A stretch of 24,019 nucleotides of DNA, from contig JBJTHJ010000005.1 of assembly GCA_046094385.1 (NCBI GenBank), positions 1 through 24,019 of the forward strand. Direction: 5' to 3'. The stretch comes from ZLKRG08 sp046094385. Lineage in GTDB: Bacteria > Actinomycetota > Actinomycetes > Nanopelagicales > Nanopelagicaceae. Below the pieces are notes generated by a model. The model saw only the letters and a program-made list of their open reading frames with translations, did no database searches and was not told where the DNA came from. This document shows, piece by piece, positions 1-7,203 of the stretch. Numbering within the stretch: the first letter of the stretch is position 1; every line of letters begins with the position of its first letter. Made by a program: the position numbers and the translations under genes.

Positions 1-496
1 TGCCGCAGGCTGGCCACCATTGATTGACCCGGAAGATATCGGGCCGGTGATCGCCTCCGGAACGCATCTGCGATTTGCAAGAGATGGTGAGACTCATGGA
101 TATCTAAAGATTGACCATGAAGTTAAATCTCATGCAATAGAGACTTTGCAAGCAATCGGCCCAGATCTCTCCTTTGTCTATTTCTGTGAAGCTGACGAGG
201 CTGGGCATAGACATGGAACTTTGGCTGGACCCTATTTTGATGCTATCGAGAGAATTGATGGTTATCTATCAGAACTGTTACAAGTGCTTAAATCACGCCA
301 AGTGGCGCATCAAGAAGATTGGCTTTTGGTGGTGATTACAGATCATGGCCATAGAGATGAAGGTGGCCATGGCCAAGACTCACCTCAAGAGCGCGCTTCA
401 TTTATTTTGGCACACTCCATAGATGGGACTCATCCAAACTGGCCTATTGATTTGCAACCTCATCAATTAACAGAACGGTTGCTTGAACACTTATAG
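1..496 (+). CDS. Alkaline-phosphatase-superfamily hydrolase (type I phosphodiesterase / nucleotide pyrophosphatase-like), 3' part only
   Basis: The reading frame is open from the left edge of the window (frame beginning at base 2) to a TAG at 494-496, so only about the last 164 residues are seen and the start is outside. The visible part carries metal-site motifs expected of the AP/ENPP superfamily: EADEAGHRHG (Asp and His ligands), then VITDHGHRDEGGHG (Asp-His and a later His). Members hydrolyse phosphate mono- or diesters with two metal ions; the substrate cannot be read from this fragment. A TTG at 20 could be mistaken for a start, but the frame continues upstream with sensible sequence. 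The gene ends tail to tail with the choline-kinase-like gene, overlapping it by 6 bases, and that neighbour suggests (inference) a choline- or ethanolamine-phosphate ester as substrate. Confidence 0.75.
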   Translation, partial: AAGWPPLIDPEDIGPVIASGTHLRFARDGETHGYLKIDHEVKSHAIETLQAIGPDLSFVYFCEADEAGHRHGTLAGPYFDAIERIDGYLSELLQVLKSRQVAHQEDWLLVVITDHGHRDEGGHGQDSPQERASFILAHSIDGTHPNWPIDLQPHQLTERLLEHL

Positions 497-1399
497 TCTA
501 TTTAATTGCTCGTAAAAATACTTATAGCCAAAGTCTCTCTTGAAATCGTCGTACTTTTGCATTCCCCACTCCCAGAAATCAAAATCTAAATCCGATATTG
601 AATCTTGAATTGATGCCCAAAGAGTCCAGCCATATTTGGCGAGCACCGAGAATAGCCAGGCTCTGGCAAATTTATCTTGGCGCTCGCCCCCGTAATAACC
701 CTTGATTAATTGATGTAGTACTTCGATATCTTGTCCAGATTCCGACCAGATATTTCCCAATTCAAAACAAGGATCGTTATTTCCAGAATATTCATAATCA
801 ATCAACCAGACTTTCTGACCATCATCAATGAAATTGGCCGGAAGCAAATCGTTATTGCAAGGAACTTTGCCGGAATCAGTAAGAGCCAGTGCTTTCTTTA
901 AATCCTCTTTGACTTTATAAAACTCTTGATAACCGCTTGGTAATCGGAATCCGCGCTCGGTGACTATTGACTGATATCGAGCTTGTATTTCAAACATATC
1001 AAAGTCCAACTTGAACTTGGGAGCAGAGTGCAGTTGTTTGACGCTCTCTGCAATTCGAAGCGCATGCTTTGCGACATCGGGACCATCAAAAGTCTTTCCT
1101 GGTAAAAATCCAATTACCAAAAGTCCAAATTCAACTTGGTAATCATAAACAGGTGCGCCGATACCGACTTCGGCTGCGATTTTAGAGTTATTGAATTCAT
1201 TACCCCGATCTATGGAAAGTAATGAGGATTCATTGCTTGAGATGCGGGCAACAAAGTCGCCTTTTGGAGTCTCTACCTTCAAATTTCGATTGGTCAACCC
1301 ACCTGATAATTCGATTAAATTGTTCCGCTCTATTAAGAATTCGGATTGATTTAAGGTATCTCCGAAGAGGTTTTCCAGCTCTGTTGCTGACACCATCAT
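491..1399 (-). CDS. Choline kinase / aminoglycoside phosphotransferase (APH) family protein
   Basis: Small-molecule kinase of the choline/ethanolamine kinase (LicA-like) branch of the APH fold, about 302 residues from the ATG at 1399. The N-lobe shows SGGLTNRN. The Brenner-type catalytic loop reads CNNDLLPANF, followed by the metal-binding LIDYEYSGNNDPCFELGN. In most relatives the loop begins HND; here the codon before ND is AAT, so His is replaced by Asn while the catalytic Asp and downstream Asn remain. An ATG at 1414 would add five residues. I prefer 1399 because a TATCAT hexamer lies exactly 6 bases upstream and would be internal to the longer version. The gene is divergent from the dimethylglycine dehydrogenase-like gene and overlaps the end of the phosphodiesterase gene, which fits choline or methylamine use. 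The true substrate (choline, ethanolamine, a sugar) is not settled. Confidence 0.8.
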   Translation of the reverse strand: MMVSATELENLFGDTLNQSEFLIERNNLIELSGGLTNRNLKVETPKGDFVARISSNESSLLSIDRGNEFNNSKIAAEVGIGAPVYDYQVEFGLLVIGFLPGKTFDGPDVAKHALRIAESVKQLHSAPKFKLDFDMFEIQARYQSIVTERGFRLPSGYQEFYKVKEDLKKALALTDSGKVPCNNDLLPANFIDDGQKVWLIDYEYSGNNDPCFELGNIWSESGQDIEVLHQLIKGYYGGERQDKFARAWLFSVLAKYGWTLWASIQDSISDLDFDFWEWGMQKYDDFKRDFGYKYFYEQLNRL

Positions 1400-1415
1400 T
1401 GCTGGATGATACATT
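1387..1415 (+). promoter_or_regulatory. Predicted promoter of the dimethylglycine dehydrogenase-like gene
   Basis: CTGACA (1387-1392, one mismatch to TTGACA), a 17-base spacer and TACATT (1410-1415) are followed after 6 bases by the GTG start at 1422. This is a sigma-70-type promoter giving a leaderless or near-leaderless transcript. The whole element lies in the 5' end of the oppositely oriented kinase gene. Confidence 0.6.
1406..1411 (-). promoter_or_regulatory. Predicted -10 hexamer for the choline-kinase-like gene
   Basis: TATCAT on the minus strand lies 6 bases before the ATG at 1399, the spacing of leaderless actinobacterial starts. No good -35 is seen. It overlaps the -10 of the divergent gene by 2 bases. 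Confidence 0.4.
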
Positions 1416-1421
1416 TCTAGG

Positions 1422-3881
1422 GTGTCTACCGAACAGGTATTGAATCAAAAAGATAGCCAATTACCGAAGCGAGCGCGCATCGTAATCATTGGCGGCGGCG
1501 TCGGTGGTACTTCAGTTGCCTATCACTTAGCTCAAATGGGCGAAAGTGATGTGGTGCTAGTAGATCGAAATGATCTCACCAGCGGCTCAACATTTCACTC
1601 AGCTGGAATGGTGGGGCAACTTCGAGCCGACCCAACTCTTACGAAGATGAATATGCATTCGGCAAGCCTCTACCGTGAGCTACAACAGAGTGAGACTCCC
1701 CCTTCATGGGTGGAGTGTGGCAGCATCAAAATCGCTTCTTCACCAGAGCGCATGGAAGAGATCCGCAGGCAGATAGGTTGGGCAAAGACCTTCGGTTTGG
1801 ATTTGCACGAGATCTCGCTAACAGAGATCAAAGAACGTTTTCCATTAATTAACTTGGAAGGCGTCGTAGGTGGTTGCTTCATGACTACCGATGGACAAGT
1901 AGATCCTTCACAACTTGCACTCTCCATGGCTGCTGGTGCACGCAAAAAAGGTGTACAGATTCATACCTTTACTCGAGTTCTTGAAATCAAAACCATCGCA
2001 GGACGAGTAAGTGCAGTAGTCACCGATAAAGGAACCATCGAATGTGAAATTGTGGTCAATTGTGGTGGCATCTATGCAGCTGAAATTGCTCGCCTGGTTG
2101 ATGTGAGGATTCCGATAGTTCCAATGAGCCATCAATACCTAATAACCGAGAATTTCCTCGATCCAAATGCGCCGATTATGGCGTCACTTCGAGATCCAGA
2201 TAATTTGATCTACTTCAGACAAGAGGTGCAGGGTTTGCTGATGGGTGGGTACGAACGCACCTCCAAAGCTTGGAAAACTACTCGCGAATCTCTCGATGAG
2301 ATCCCAAAGAATTTCAACAATATGTTGCTTGCTGAAGATTGGGATAGATTCGAGGAGATTGCTGCAAATTCACAGATGCGTGTACCCAAGATGGCAGAAC
2401 TTGGCATTAAAAGTTTCATTAATGGTCCAGAGGCCTTTACTCCTGATAATGAATTCTGCTTGGGTGAAACTGAAGTGGGCGGCTTTTATGTAGCAGCCGG
2501 TTACTGCGCACACGGAATCGCAGGCGCTGGTGGCATTGGCAAAGTGATGGCCGAATGGATCCTTGGAAATGAGCCACCAATGGATCTTTGGCATATGGAT
2601 ATTCGTAGATTCGGTCCCGCATATCGCTCGCCTGCTTTTACTTTGGATCGAATCCAAGAGAATTACGAACAGTATTACGAAATTCACTACCCTCAAGAAG
2701 AGCGACAAAGTTGCCGCCCACATAAAGTCTCACCTGCTTACGATTGGCATAAGGATCATCAAGCAGAGTTCGGAGAAAAAGCCAGCTGGGAACGGGTTAA
2801 CTTCTATCGCAATCATGTTGGCACTGAATCCAATCGGCCATATGGCTGGGCTGGCAAGAATTGGTCAAGTGCAGTACAACTAGAACATGCCGCCACCCGA
2901 GAGGGTGCGGGCATCTTCGATGAATCTAGTTTTGCAAAACTTGAAGTTAGTGGTTTGCGCGCAGGTCAATTCCTAGAATTTGTATGTGCAAATGATGTGG
3001 TTAAAGGGGTTGGCAGGGCCGTTTATACCCAAGCGCTAAATTCCAAAGGCGGAATTGAATGCGATTTCACAGTAACTCAGATTGAAAATGATCGATTCTT
3101 GATTATTACTGGTACTGCATTTGCACACCATGACGCCGGCTGGTTACATAAATTACGCCGAGAGCACGGCTTCGATGATGTTCAGATTGAAGATCGCACC
3201 GAACAATTGGCCATTTTCGGAATCTGGGGGCCAAAATCGCGTGAAATCTTGCAATCCCTGACTAGCTCTGATTTAAGCAATCAAGCTTTTCCTTTCTTGC
3301 ATTCAAAAGAGATCGATATCAATGGTGTGACTATCAGAGCCACGCGAATTACTTACGTTGGAGAGCTAGGTTGGGAGCTATATATCCCTGTCAAAGATGC
3401 TGCTCCAATCTGGCAATTACTCTACAAATCCGGTGGGTTTCCGTGCGGTTATCGTGCAATCGAATCATTACGACTAGAAAAAGGTTATCTAGCATGGGGC
3501 GGCGAAATTAATACCGAATACAACCCATATGAAGCAGGCTTAGCATTCGCAATATCGAAAAAGAAAAGTGATTTTTACGGAGCCAAAGCGCTCTCAAATT
3601 TGAAGTCACCAACTCGAAGGCTAGTTCAAATAGTCTTCGATGACATCAAACTAGTGCCACTTGGAAGTGAACCAATTAGATCTAATAATCAAGTAATTGG
3701 GCGGATAAAAAGCGGTGGTCAGGGATACACCGTAAATAAAGCGATTGCCTTCGCATACCTACCTATAGAATTCACAGAGCCTGGCACCACATTGGATGTG
3801 GAATTTTTCGGAGTATGGCATCAAGGATATGTGGCCCAGATGCCACTCTATGACCCAACTGGTAGCAAAATTAAAGTTTGA
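1422..3881 (+). CDS. FAD-dependent oxidoreductase fused to GcvT domain (dimethylglycine/sarcosine dehydrogenase family)
   Basis: An 819-residue two-part enzyme. Residues about 19-370 are a D-amino-acid-oxidase-type FAD fold with the dinucleotide motif IIGGGVGGTSVAYHLA (GxGxxG at 24-29). Next come a short linking FAO-type domain (about 371-430) and an aminomethyltransferase-like folate-binding part (about 470-815) with YVGELGWELYIP. Family enzymes oxidatively demethylate dimethylglycine, sarcosine or related N-methyl amines and pass the one-carbon unit to tetrahydrofolate as 5,10-methylene-THF. The segment SGSTFHSAG places a His (residue 59) where mammalian DMGDH/SARDH attach FAD covalently. 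The length matches the family. GTG is chosen as start because of the promoter spacing. Exact substrate is uncertain: other GcvT-fused oxidoreductases look alike. It probably heads the run through the methyltransferase gene. Confidence 0.85.
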   Translation: MSTEQVLNQKDSQLPKRARIVIIGGGVGGTSVAYHLAQMGESDVVLVDRNDLTSGSTFHSAGMVGQLRADPTLTKMNMHSASLYRELQQSETPPSWVECGSIKIASSPERMEEIRRQIGWAKTFGLDLHEISLTEIKERFPLINLEGVVGGCFMTTDGQVDPSQLALSMAAGARKKGVQIHTFTRVLEIKTIAGRVSAVVTDKGTIECEIVVNCGGIYAAEIARLVDVRIPIVPMSHQYLITENFLDPNAPIMASLRDPDNLIYFRQEVQGLLMGGYERTSKAWKTTRESLDEIPKNFNNMLLAEDWDRFEEIAANSQMRVPKMAELGIKSFINGPEAFTPDNEFCLGETEVGGFYVAAGYCAHGIAGAGGIGKVMAEWILGNEPPMDLWHMDIRRFGPAYRSPAFTLDRIQENYEQYYEIHYPQEERQSCRPHKVSPAYDWHKDHQAEFGEKASWERVNFYRNHVGTESNRPYGWAGKNWSSAVQLEHAATREGAGIFDESSFAKLEVSGLRAGQFLEFVCANDVVKGVGRAVYTQALNSKGGIECDFTVTQIENDRFLIITGTAFAHHDAGWLHKLRREHGFDDVQIEDRTEQLAIFGIWGPKSREILQSLTSSDLSNQAFPFLHSKEIDINGVTIRATRITYVGELGWELYIPVKDAAPIWQLLYKSGGFPCGYRAIESLRLEKGYLAWGGEINTEYNPYEAGLAFAISKKKSDFYGAKALSNLKSPTRRLVQIVFDDIKLVPLGSEPIRSNNQVIGRIKSGGQGYTVNKAIAFAYLPIEFTEPGTTLDVEFFGVWHQGYVAQMPLYDPTGSKIKV

Positions 3882-3894
3882 CTTGGGACGTTAA

Positions 3895-4521
3895 ATGGAA
3901 ATCAGCTTAGATGACGCCTACTCTTTAAAGACTCCGGCCGAGAATCGAGCTTTATATGCAAAATGGGCGAAAACTTACGAATCAGAGTTCGTGGCAAATG
4001 AGGGCTACGAACACCCCAAAGTAATTTCGGCGCTATTTAATAATTTGACCCCAAAGGTCAGCTCCGTAATCGACATTGGAACTGGAACGGGATTGGTAGG
4101 TCATTACTTACATCAATTAAGGCCAGAGGTATACATCGATGGCATAGATATCTCCCCCGAAATGTTGGCAGAGGCCAGCAAGAAAAATGCTTATCGAAAT
4201 TTGTACGAAAGAGATCTAACACAACCTATAACCGCAACTGCAGCTCCATATGATGCGATGATTTGTATCGGTATCTTTACTCATGGTCACTTGGGACCTA
4301 AAGCGCTACAGAATCTACTCCCTTTGATCAAAACAGGTGGCTACTTTGTGATCGGCATAAATGCCAAGTTCTTCGAATCTGAGAGCTTTGAAGCAGTTTT
4401 TGAGGAACTAAATCAATCCAAATTGATAACCAAACCCATTTACCAAGAGATCAAAGTGTACAAAGCAGGTAGTGCGCACGAGAATTCTCTCAATGTGGTC
4501 TCTATCTTCCAGAAAAGTTAG
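3895..4521 (+). CDS. Class I SAM-dependent methyltransferase
   Basis: A 208-residue protein with the SAM-binding motif I VIDIGTGTGLVGHYL (about residues 59-73) followed by the acidic motif GIDISPEMLAEA, as in Methyltransf_11/25-type small-molecule methyltransferases. No target-recognition domain is visible, so neither the acceptor nor the pathway can be read from the sequence. It begins 13 bases after the stop of the FAD-GcvT gene, with GGGA about 7 bases before the ATG, so it is probably cotranscribed with it. The neighbourhood invites a role with N-methylated compounds, but this is inference only. Confidence 0.8.
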   Translation: MEISLDDAYSLKTPAENRALYAKWAKTYESEFVANEGYEHPKVISALFNNLTPKVSSVIDIGTGTGLVGHYLHQLRPEVYIDGIDISPEMLAEASKKNAYRNLYERDLTQPITATAAPYDAMICIGIFTHGHLGPKALQNLLPLIKTGGYFVIGINAKFFESESFEAVFEELNQSKLITKPIYQEIKVYKAGSAHENSLNVVSIFQKS

Positions 4522-4524
4522 ACT
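4519..4524 (+). promoter_or_regulatory. Predicted -10 hexamer (leaderless) for the S51-like gene
   Basis: TAGACT lies exactly 6 bases before the GTG at 4531 and includes the stop codon TAG of the upstream methyltransferase gene. No convincing -35 is present, and no Shine-Dalgarno sequence precedes the GTG. Confidence 0.4.
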
Positions 4525-4530
4525 GCCGAA

Positions 4531-5679
4531 GTGGCAAAATCTCTAGTGCTAATGGGTTCGGGCGAAACCAGTCCGACCATGGTGACTCCTCATCAAAATA
4601 TCTTGAAGGAAATATCAGGGAACAAACTAATCCTAGATACGCCATATGGTTTCCAAGAGAATGCCGATGAATTAACCCAAAAAATCCAAACTTACTTTGA
4701 TTTCAATGTCGGGGTAAAAACCGAACCCATTAAGTTACGAAGCAAATACGCAAGCGCAGCGGAATTAGCTAACTCAATCGCTGCAATCGGCAAAGCCGAA
4801 TGGGTATTTACTGGGCCAGGCAGCCCTACATATGCGCTAGCTACCTGGAAAGAGACCGGCGCAAGTGAAGCGCTCAAAGAACTCTTAACACGTGGCATCT
4901 TGGTGGTATCCAGTGCTGCTGCACTTACCGTAGGAACACATACCATGCCGGTTTATGAGATGTATAAAGTTGGCGCAGAACCTTTCTGGGTGGAAGGGTT
5001 AAATCTGCTGGGAGTTGCAACTGGTTTGAGCGCTGCGGTGATCCCCCACTTCAATAATTCCGAAGGTGGCACACATGACACTAGGTACTGCTATATCGGA
5101 GAGACTCGAATCCGCGCTTTGGAGACGCAATTACCTTCTGAAGTTTTCATCTTAGGAATAGACGAACATACCGGAGTCAAATTTGATATAGATTCCAAAG
5201 TTGCCACAGTTTTTGGCAAAGGTGCAATGACTGTGCGCATGAAAAACTTCGAATGGAAAGTAAATTCTGGCGATACCGTTACCTTCGATGAGATCAGATC
5301 ACATGCTGGCACTCAATTACAGAGTGCGCCAAATATCGCAGAGAGCGTGATCTCTGCCCAATACGTTCAGCAAATGTTAGATGCTGGGCAAGTAAATGAT
5401 GCCGTAGAAGCGCTCCTTGATCTGGATAAAGTCGAGCGTGACATTGATACTCGCGCACAAATACATGCGTTGGTCACCCGACTTGGTCAGCTAGCTGCAA
5501 GCCCAAAAGTTGATCTCGAAACCGTGGTGGGACCATATATAGAAGCGCTTCTTGCCGCACGCGACTCTGCGCGAAAGAAGGGCGATTGGAGCGAGGCTGA
5601 TGCCATTCGAGATCGGCTCGTCGAATTAAAGGTATCCATTAAGGACACCAAAGATGGCTCAACATGGCAGATTCAATAA
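4531..5679 (+). CDS. Peptidase S51 / type 1 glutamine-amidotransferase-like protein with CysRS-like C-terminal tail
   Basis: A 382-residue two-part protein. Residues 1-220 resemble the cyanophycinase/dipeptidase E fold: an early GSGETSPT turn, DTPYGFQENADE, FTGPGSPTYAL (the usual GG.NT-like loop), a nucleophile elbow VVSSAAALTVG (probable Ser128, with Ala where Gly is usual), and His173 in VIPHFNN. Residues about 305-380 are quite different and read like the end of cysteinyl-tRNA synthetase: ARDSARKKGDWSEADAIRDRLVELKVSIKDTKDGSTW. The catalytic HIGH and KMSKS parts of CysRS are absent. The function is unknown to me; hydrolysis of a small peptide or amide is possible but the altered elbow makes it uncertain. 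GTG start; the gene overlaps the next one by 16 bases, implying coupled translation. Confidence 0.7.
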   Translation: MAKSLVLMGSGETSPTMVTPHQNILKEISGNKLILDTPYGFQENADELTQKIQTYFDFNVGVKTEPIKLRSKYASAAELANSIAAIGKAEWVFTGPGSPTYALATWKETGASEALKELLTRGILVVSSAAALTVGTHTMPVYEMYKVGAEPFWVEGLNLLGVATGLSAAVIPHFNNSEGGTHDTRYCYIGETRIRALETQLPSEVFILGIDEHTGVKFDIDSKVATVFGKGAMTVRMKNFEWKVNSGDTVTFDEIRSHAGTQLQSAPNIAESVISAQYVQQMLDAGQVNDAVEALLDLDKVERDIDTRAQIHALVTRLGQLAASPKVDLETVVGPYIEALLAARDSARKKGDWSEADAIRDRLVELKVSIKDTKDGSTWQIQ

Positions 5680-6497
5680 ACGATGATTTAAATCCGGTCA
5701 AACAACTCGAAAGTTGGGATGTAGGTAAGGCCAAGAGATTTCTAGATGCTCCAGAACCTAAAGATCATAAATATCGAAGAGGTGTAATCGGATGTATGAC
5801 TGGAAGTCGCAGATATCCGGGTGCGGCCTTAATGACAACTGCCGCGGCTTTGGCGACGGGAGTCGGAATGGTTCGATATTTTGGAGCTACCTCCATCGGC
5901 AGAGAGGCAATCCAATTTAGACCAGCAGTAGTGCTTGGAAATGGCAAAGTCGATGCGCTGCTACTTGGATCTGGAATCTCCGATAACCTATTTTCGCGTC
6001 TGCGACTTAGTAAAGCGGTCAAACAAGAGGTACCAAAGATCCTCGATGCCATTGCAATTGAATTAGTCAAAAAATCTGATTCCAGAACCATCATCACTCC
6101 ACATGCAGGAGAATTGGCCAAGCTAATTGGCATATCAAGTCTTGAAATTGAGAAAAGACCTGATCATTATGCTCGATTGACTGCAAGAGAATTTCAAGTA
6201 ACGGTCCTTTTAAAAGGCTGGCAGACAATTGTGGCTAACCCCACGAGAGTAATTTCGTTGCCACCAGCGCCCACTTGGCTTGCAACTGCCGGCACTGGTG
6301 ATGTCTTGGCTGGGATTTTAGGTGGGTTAGTAGCGATAAATCACGCCCAAGTCACCGTGGATAATCTAATTGAAATCGCAGCTACCGCGGCGCTAGTGCA
6401 TGCGCTGGCCGCCAAACAAGCAAGTAATGGGCCACTAGATATTGAAGCCATGATCAACCAGATACCAGAAGTTATTTACAAGATAGCTCGCGGTTAG
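5664..6497 (+). CDS. nnrD: ADP/ATP-dependent NAD(P)H-hydrate dehydratase
   Basis: A 277-residue YjeF C-terminal (ribokinase-like) domain enzyme that repairs hydrated NADH/NADPH (NAD(P)HX) in the cytosol using a nucleoside phosphate. Seen directly: GCMTGSRRYPGAALMTTAAAL near the start, IITPHAGELAKLIG (143-156), VLLKGWQTIV, and ATAGTGDVLAGILGGLVA with the catalytic Asp213. The usual VLDADAL segment reads ILDAIAIEL, so one conserved acidic residue is gone. The stretch between the GSG loop (about residue 104) and this segment also looks short. There is no YjeF N-terminal epimerase domain, so NnrE would have to be encoded elsewhere. The ATG lies inside the end of the S51-like gene (16-base overlap). 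Identity is firm; full activity is likely but not certain. Confidence 0.85.
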   Translation: MADSINDDLNPVKQLESWDVGKAKRFLDAPEPKDHKYRRGVIGCMTGSRRYPGAALMTTAAALATGVGMVRYFGATSIGREAIQFRPAVVLGNGKVDALLLGSGISDNLFSRLRLSKAVKQEVPKILDAIAIELVKKSDSRTIITPHAGELAKLIGISSLEIEKRPDHYARLTAREFQVTVLLKGWQTIVANPTRVISLPPAPTWLATAGTGDVLAGILGGLVAINHAQVTVDNLIEIAATAALVHALAAKQASNGPLDIEAMINQIPEVIYKIARG

Positions 6498-6524
6498 AAA
6501 TTAGGGGTAGCACTCTAAATTTAT

Positions 6525-6553
6525 TTGAAATCAAAATTTCTCAAATGTAAAAA
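6525..6553 (+). promoter_or_regulatory. Predicted promoter of the LuxR-type regulator
   Basis: TTGAAA (6525-6530), a 17-base spacer and TAAAAA (6548-6553) end 7 bases before the ATG at 6561. The spacer holds a small AT-rich dyad (GAAAT, 4 bases, ATTTC at 6527-6540) that could be an operator. The preceding gap from 6498 holds nothing else that I recognise. Confidence 0.5.
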
Positions 6554-6560
6554 TTCTTCT

Positions 6561-7181
6561 ATGAATCTAAGGCTTTTCATTTATGGTGAAGATGGGTTCA
6601 TGAATAGCACTTTAGCGGCCTCCCTTTCGCTCTTGGGCTTTGATGTCATCGGAGAGACTGAGAATCAAAGTGTGGCCGATAAAATGATTAGTTTTCATGT
6701 CCCTGATGTTGCAATTTTTCATGTAGATATGGATCGAACAAGTTCCATAGAAACTGCAAAGATCATTCGTAAGCGCTTTCCCAAGATGGGAATGGTACTC
6801 ATAACTCGCGCCGAAGACATTAGATTGCTTGGGGTCGAAGTATCTGAGCTTCCGGTTGGAATCTCTGTCGTACAGATTGCAAAACATGGGGATCTAGATA
6901 ACTTGAAGAACAAAATTGAGGCTGCACCTCAACGTGTCACTAGTCGAGGCGAGTTTAGGAAATGTAAATTCTTGACTGATTCGCAGGTTGAGACCATCAG
7001 ACTCCTTGCAGAAGGAAATGCCAATTCTGAGATTGCCAAGAAACGTTTTGTCTCAGAGAAATCGGTAGAACAGATGTTGGCGCGAATTGCCAATGAATTA
7101 GGAATCATCTTTGATCGCCAACAGAACTCTCGAGTCAAGATCCTAAATACTTACTACCGGTTGATTAACGGCCGCCGATAA
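6561..7181 (+). CDS. LuxR-family regulator with receiver-like domain lacking the phospho-acceptor Asp
   Basis: A 206-residue protein with a receiver-like N-domain (about 1-120) and a LuxR/NarL-type helix-turn-helix (about 138-181, LTDSQVETIRLLAEGNANSEIAKKRFVSEKSVEQM). The acidic pocket is present as YGEDG (Glu10, Asp11) and the switch Thr as LITR (Thr82). The strand-3 motif, however, reads PDVAIFHVDMD: the normal phospho-Asp position, six after the Pro, is His54, with an Asp two residues later. A Lys109 in a plausible switch-Lys position follows. It therefore looks like an atypical receiver, probably not controlled by a standard histidine kinase; none is adjacent. A TTG at 6525 would lengthen the frame, but that TTG is part of the predicted -35, so the ATG at 6561 is preferred. 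Target genes are unknown. Confidence 0.75.
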   Translation: MNLRLFIYGEDGFMNSTLAASLSLLGFDVIGETENQSVADKMISFHVPDVAIFHVDMDRTSSIETAKIIRKRFPKMGMVLITRAEDIRLLGVEVSELPVGISVVQIAKHGDLDNLKNKIEAAPQRVTSRGEFRKCKFLTDSQVETIRLLAEGNANSEIAKKRFVSEKSVEQMLARIANELGIIFDRQQNSRVKILNTYYRLINGRR

Positions 7182-7191
7182 TTCGTTAGGG

Positions 7192-7197
7192 TAGGTT
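7192..7197 (+). promoter_or_regulatory. TAGGTT element before the DnaX-like small gene (-10 or ribosome binding site)
   Basis: TAGGTT lies 6 bases before the GTG at 7204. It fits the TANNNT leaderless pattern but also contains AGG 8 bases before the start, so it could instead act as a weak Shine-Dalgarno. There is no -35. Confidence 0.3.
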
Positions 7198-7203
7198 TGA
7201 CTC

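Noticed and set aside
20..22. TTG at 20 as start of the phosphodiesterase gene
   Set aside because: The frame is open to the window edge and the visible part holds only the C-terminal metal motifs, so the gene is truncated by the window.
6525..6560. TTG start at 6525 for the LuxR-type regulator
   Set aside because: The TTG is part of a good -35 (TTGAAA) with a 17-base spacer to a -10 placed 7 bases before the ATG at 6561; the added residues do not look like receiver sequence.
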